This document shows positions 61,835 to 64,000 of a stretch of DNA of 64,000 nt, piece after piece; position 1 is the stretch's first letter; the number at the start of each line of letters is the position of its first letter. The position numbers and the translations under genes are program-made. This stretch comes from Lucifuga dentata (lineage: Eukaryota; Chordata; Actinopteri; Ophidiiformes; Bythitidae): NCBI GenBank assembly GCA_014773175.1, contig VXCM01001512.1, positions 62,001-126,000 of the forward strand, written 5' to 3'. Below the pieces are notes generated by a model. That model was not told where the DNA came from and did not search any database. It saw only the letters and a program-made list of their open reading frames with translations.

Positions 61835-64000
61835 CTGCCACATACAAACACACTTATAAATGTTAGAACAAATACACATACACACACATTCACAAGTGAA
61901 AGCCTCACACTCAGAAAATCATTTATGAAACCTTTTGAAAAGGAGTATACCAGTGGCTCTGCATGTTTGAGCCCAATAAATACAACCTGCATACACGTTA
62001 CATTACTGCCAAGAGGTACATTTTAGATTTGTTTTTCCTACCTTTCAGGCAGCTATTGGTTTCTGTTCATTCCAATATGCTGTTAAAATCACCTTGACGA
62101 GACTTGAATGGTGCTTGAGTGCTTGAATGGTGCAATCTATCATAGTGAACCAAATGTTTGGTGGAGAAAATGTATGTCTCCGCCAGGGAAAATAGTCCCA
62201 GGAGAAAATGACTTTCACAGAGGAATTAAAAACGGAAATTGGTTGGCAGTAACATAACGTGTATGCCACTAACATGAAAAAAAAATTACATACATGCATA
62301 TTATACACGCCAAATGTGCATTAATAAAATTAACAGGCAGATACAAGACAGAGAATCAGAGCGTGACTGTGAGCTCATTCTCTCACTCACATCACATTTA
62401 GTCCCTTCATCACTCCTAACTGGAAATGAAAGCACAGAACGAGCGCCATTAATTGCTAATGAATCATGAGTAATTCATTGTGTTTGTTGGTTGGCCTGTT
62501 TATTTTGCTGAACAAGAGGCTTGTGGAGTTGCTTATGGCCAAAGACCCAGTACACATGAATAAAACATGCTGTAGGTGTTAATGTGAAATATTGTCCCTG
62601 CGTGTGAGAGGACATCATTTTAGATTTAGATCAGCTATGATCTCATTACTATCTGCGAGTCAAAGTGTGGAGCCATGAACAATGAAACTATTTACAAATG
62701 AACGTTTAGGAGCGTTTTTTGAAAATCAATCAGCAAAAGAATAAACAAACACATTTTTGCTGCTTTCACGCTTTTTGACGTGGGCTAAATATTCATTCAG
62801 GAGCATTTTTGTGGTCCGACACAGCAAACAAATCTAAAGTTTTCTTGGAGGCATTGTTTCCCTAACTCGAATGCACGCTGGTCACAAATGACATAATCCC
62901 AAGTTACGGCCTACTAGTTTGGGGTACAACAAATGTAGCATTAAAGGACCATACCATCCATTTTGCATGTTTGAACCTAATATATTCAGTATTCAATTTT
63001 CACACACGTAATTGACAATCATTTCCCAAAGGATTAAACCATATTTCAGTTTCCTGATATTTTGCAAAATCTCTTAATCTTTCAAAATGAAATATTCAAG
63101 CGATACACCCAACATAAAAATTGATGTTTTGCCTGCTAATAGTTACACAAAATCATGAAGTCACGGTAGGTAAAATTTTTCGATAAAGGCACTATATTCG
63201 CAGGTGGAGACAAACATTCACCCCGTGCTTTTTATTGTGCTTAAACACTAAAATTACGTAATTTAGAAAAAAAAAAAAAAAAACNTTAATAGCGTACCAG
63301 AATGAACTAAAGCCAATGGAAGGTAGGATTTTTTTTTTAACTCACTGTTCCAGTAGTATGCTTTAGGAAATGATTGTCAGTAACCTTACGTGTATGAAAA
63401 TTGAATATAAACATGCAAAATGGTTGGTATGGTCCTTTAACAGTTTGTGAAATCCCATTAAGTAAGTTGGCTTACCAGGAAAAGCATACCAGATGCGGAA
63501 ATGCATGAGAAATTGCTTACATCTACAGTATTATAAGCCAATGGATCATTTATGTGCTAAAATAAATCGACTTAAAACTTCAAACACATGAACTGACAGG
63601 TCTAATTGCTTTTGAACAGCATGTAGCCACAATATGGATACAGGACATTCTGAGTTTCCGTACCCCAACTGTTCGAGACTCATTCTCCTCTCCAGGGGAA
63701 TCTGGATACAAAATAGAAAACAATAAAGCTCCTGTCTATGCTGCTTTCTTCTCAATAATACAGTATATGCCTGAGGTGGGCCCGGTGTCTACACGTGAAA
63801 ACATCTAAATAGAAGGGCTTCTGTTGCAGCCGGCACCATTTTTACCCATGGGTTATTTAAATATTTATGAGGAAAAAATAAATCTGAGGCGGGGATCGTA
63901 TTAAAAGTACAGATGGATCGGTGTGGTCACACTTGTGTTTACATCTGATCACAAGGAGAAAACAGGAGTAACCGCTGCCTTTGAGACCACCAATAAAGGG
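61835..64000. other. arap2: partial intron upstream of visible exon 1
   Basis: I looked on the minus strand for the expected zinc-finger exon (two CxxC motifs, ending TGTGCAG before GT) and did not find it. The stretch holds UG-rich sequence near the acceptor, an inverted partial MITE copy near 62065-62130 and the full family-1 MITE copy e. Confidence 0.7.
62941..63440. mobile_element. TTAA-flanked MITE, family 1, copy e (longest, best ends)
   Basis: Left end TTAAAGGACCATACCATCCA continuing TTTTGCATGTTT. The right end is its inverted complement over 32 bases with one mismatch, ending GGTATGGTCCTTTAA. At 500 bp it is about twice as long as copies a and b and carries unrelated internal sequence plus a poly(A)/n site at 63285. 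TTAA at both outer limits fits piggyBac-type target duplication. Confidence 0.8.

Noticed and set aside
62041..64000. Possible upstream ArfGAP zinc-finger exon
   Set aside because: No minus-strand segment encodes the paired CxxC motifs with the required ending. The exon must lie beyond the window.
1..64000. Novel multi-gene system, CRISPR array, phage or integrated virus
   Set aside because: No clustered spaced repeats, no viral frames and no additional genes were seen; the window is one vertebrate gene plus flanking repeats.

Overview
The window is nuclear DNA of a bony fish, probably a percomorph teleost. The evidence is intron-interrupted vertebrate coding sequence, very abundant (CA)n, (GA)n and poly(A) tracts, decayed fish-type LINE and MITE sequences, and draft-assembly gaps. 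There are no bacterial-style operons, no tRNA or rRNA genes and no CRISPR array.

One protein-coding gene can be supported. It lies on the minus strand from 61834 down to 16771 and is the 3' part of arap2 (ArfGAP with RhoGAP domain, ankyrin repeats and PH domains 2). I assembled 22 coding exons by hand. Every exon has AG at its acceptor and GT at its donor, except one GC donor, and reading phase is continuous across all 21 junctions. They total 2,903 nt, giving two leading bases of a split codon, 966 residues and a TGA stop. In order they encode the C-terminal part of the ArfGAP domain, the ankyrin-type segment, PH3, PH4, RhoGAP, Ras-association (RA), PH5 and a divergent tail. Upstream exons (SAM, PH1, PH2 and the first half of the ArfGAP zinc finger) must lie beyond 64000. 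The ArfGAP arginine finger is kept. The RhoGAP finger position is lysine, as expected for the ARAP2 type, so this is probably an active Arf GAP with a Rho-binding but catalytically dead RhoGAP module.

Layout. 1-15600: no gene recognised; microsatellites, AT-rich DNA, one TTAA-flanked MITE, a small palindrome and some possible conserved non-coding DNA. 15632-16042: decayed 3' end of a non-LTR retrotransposon. 16087-16770: probable arap2 3' UTR. 16771-34529: a dense run of 15 exons (tail, PH5, RA, RhoGAP, end of PH4). 38046-61834: seven exons separated by introns of up to 6.7 kb (PH4, PH3, ankyrin, ArfGAP). 61835-64000: start of a further upstream intron.

Beyond the gene, the window holds several non-autonomous transposon families recognisable by their inverted ends, a long 84-bp-armed inverted repeat inside an intron, a degenerate ~170-bp tandem repeat, a 42-bp perfect palindrome, dinucleotide repeats pressed against splice sites, and repeated assembly artefacts around single n bases. 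I found no convincing undescribed biological system.
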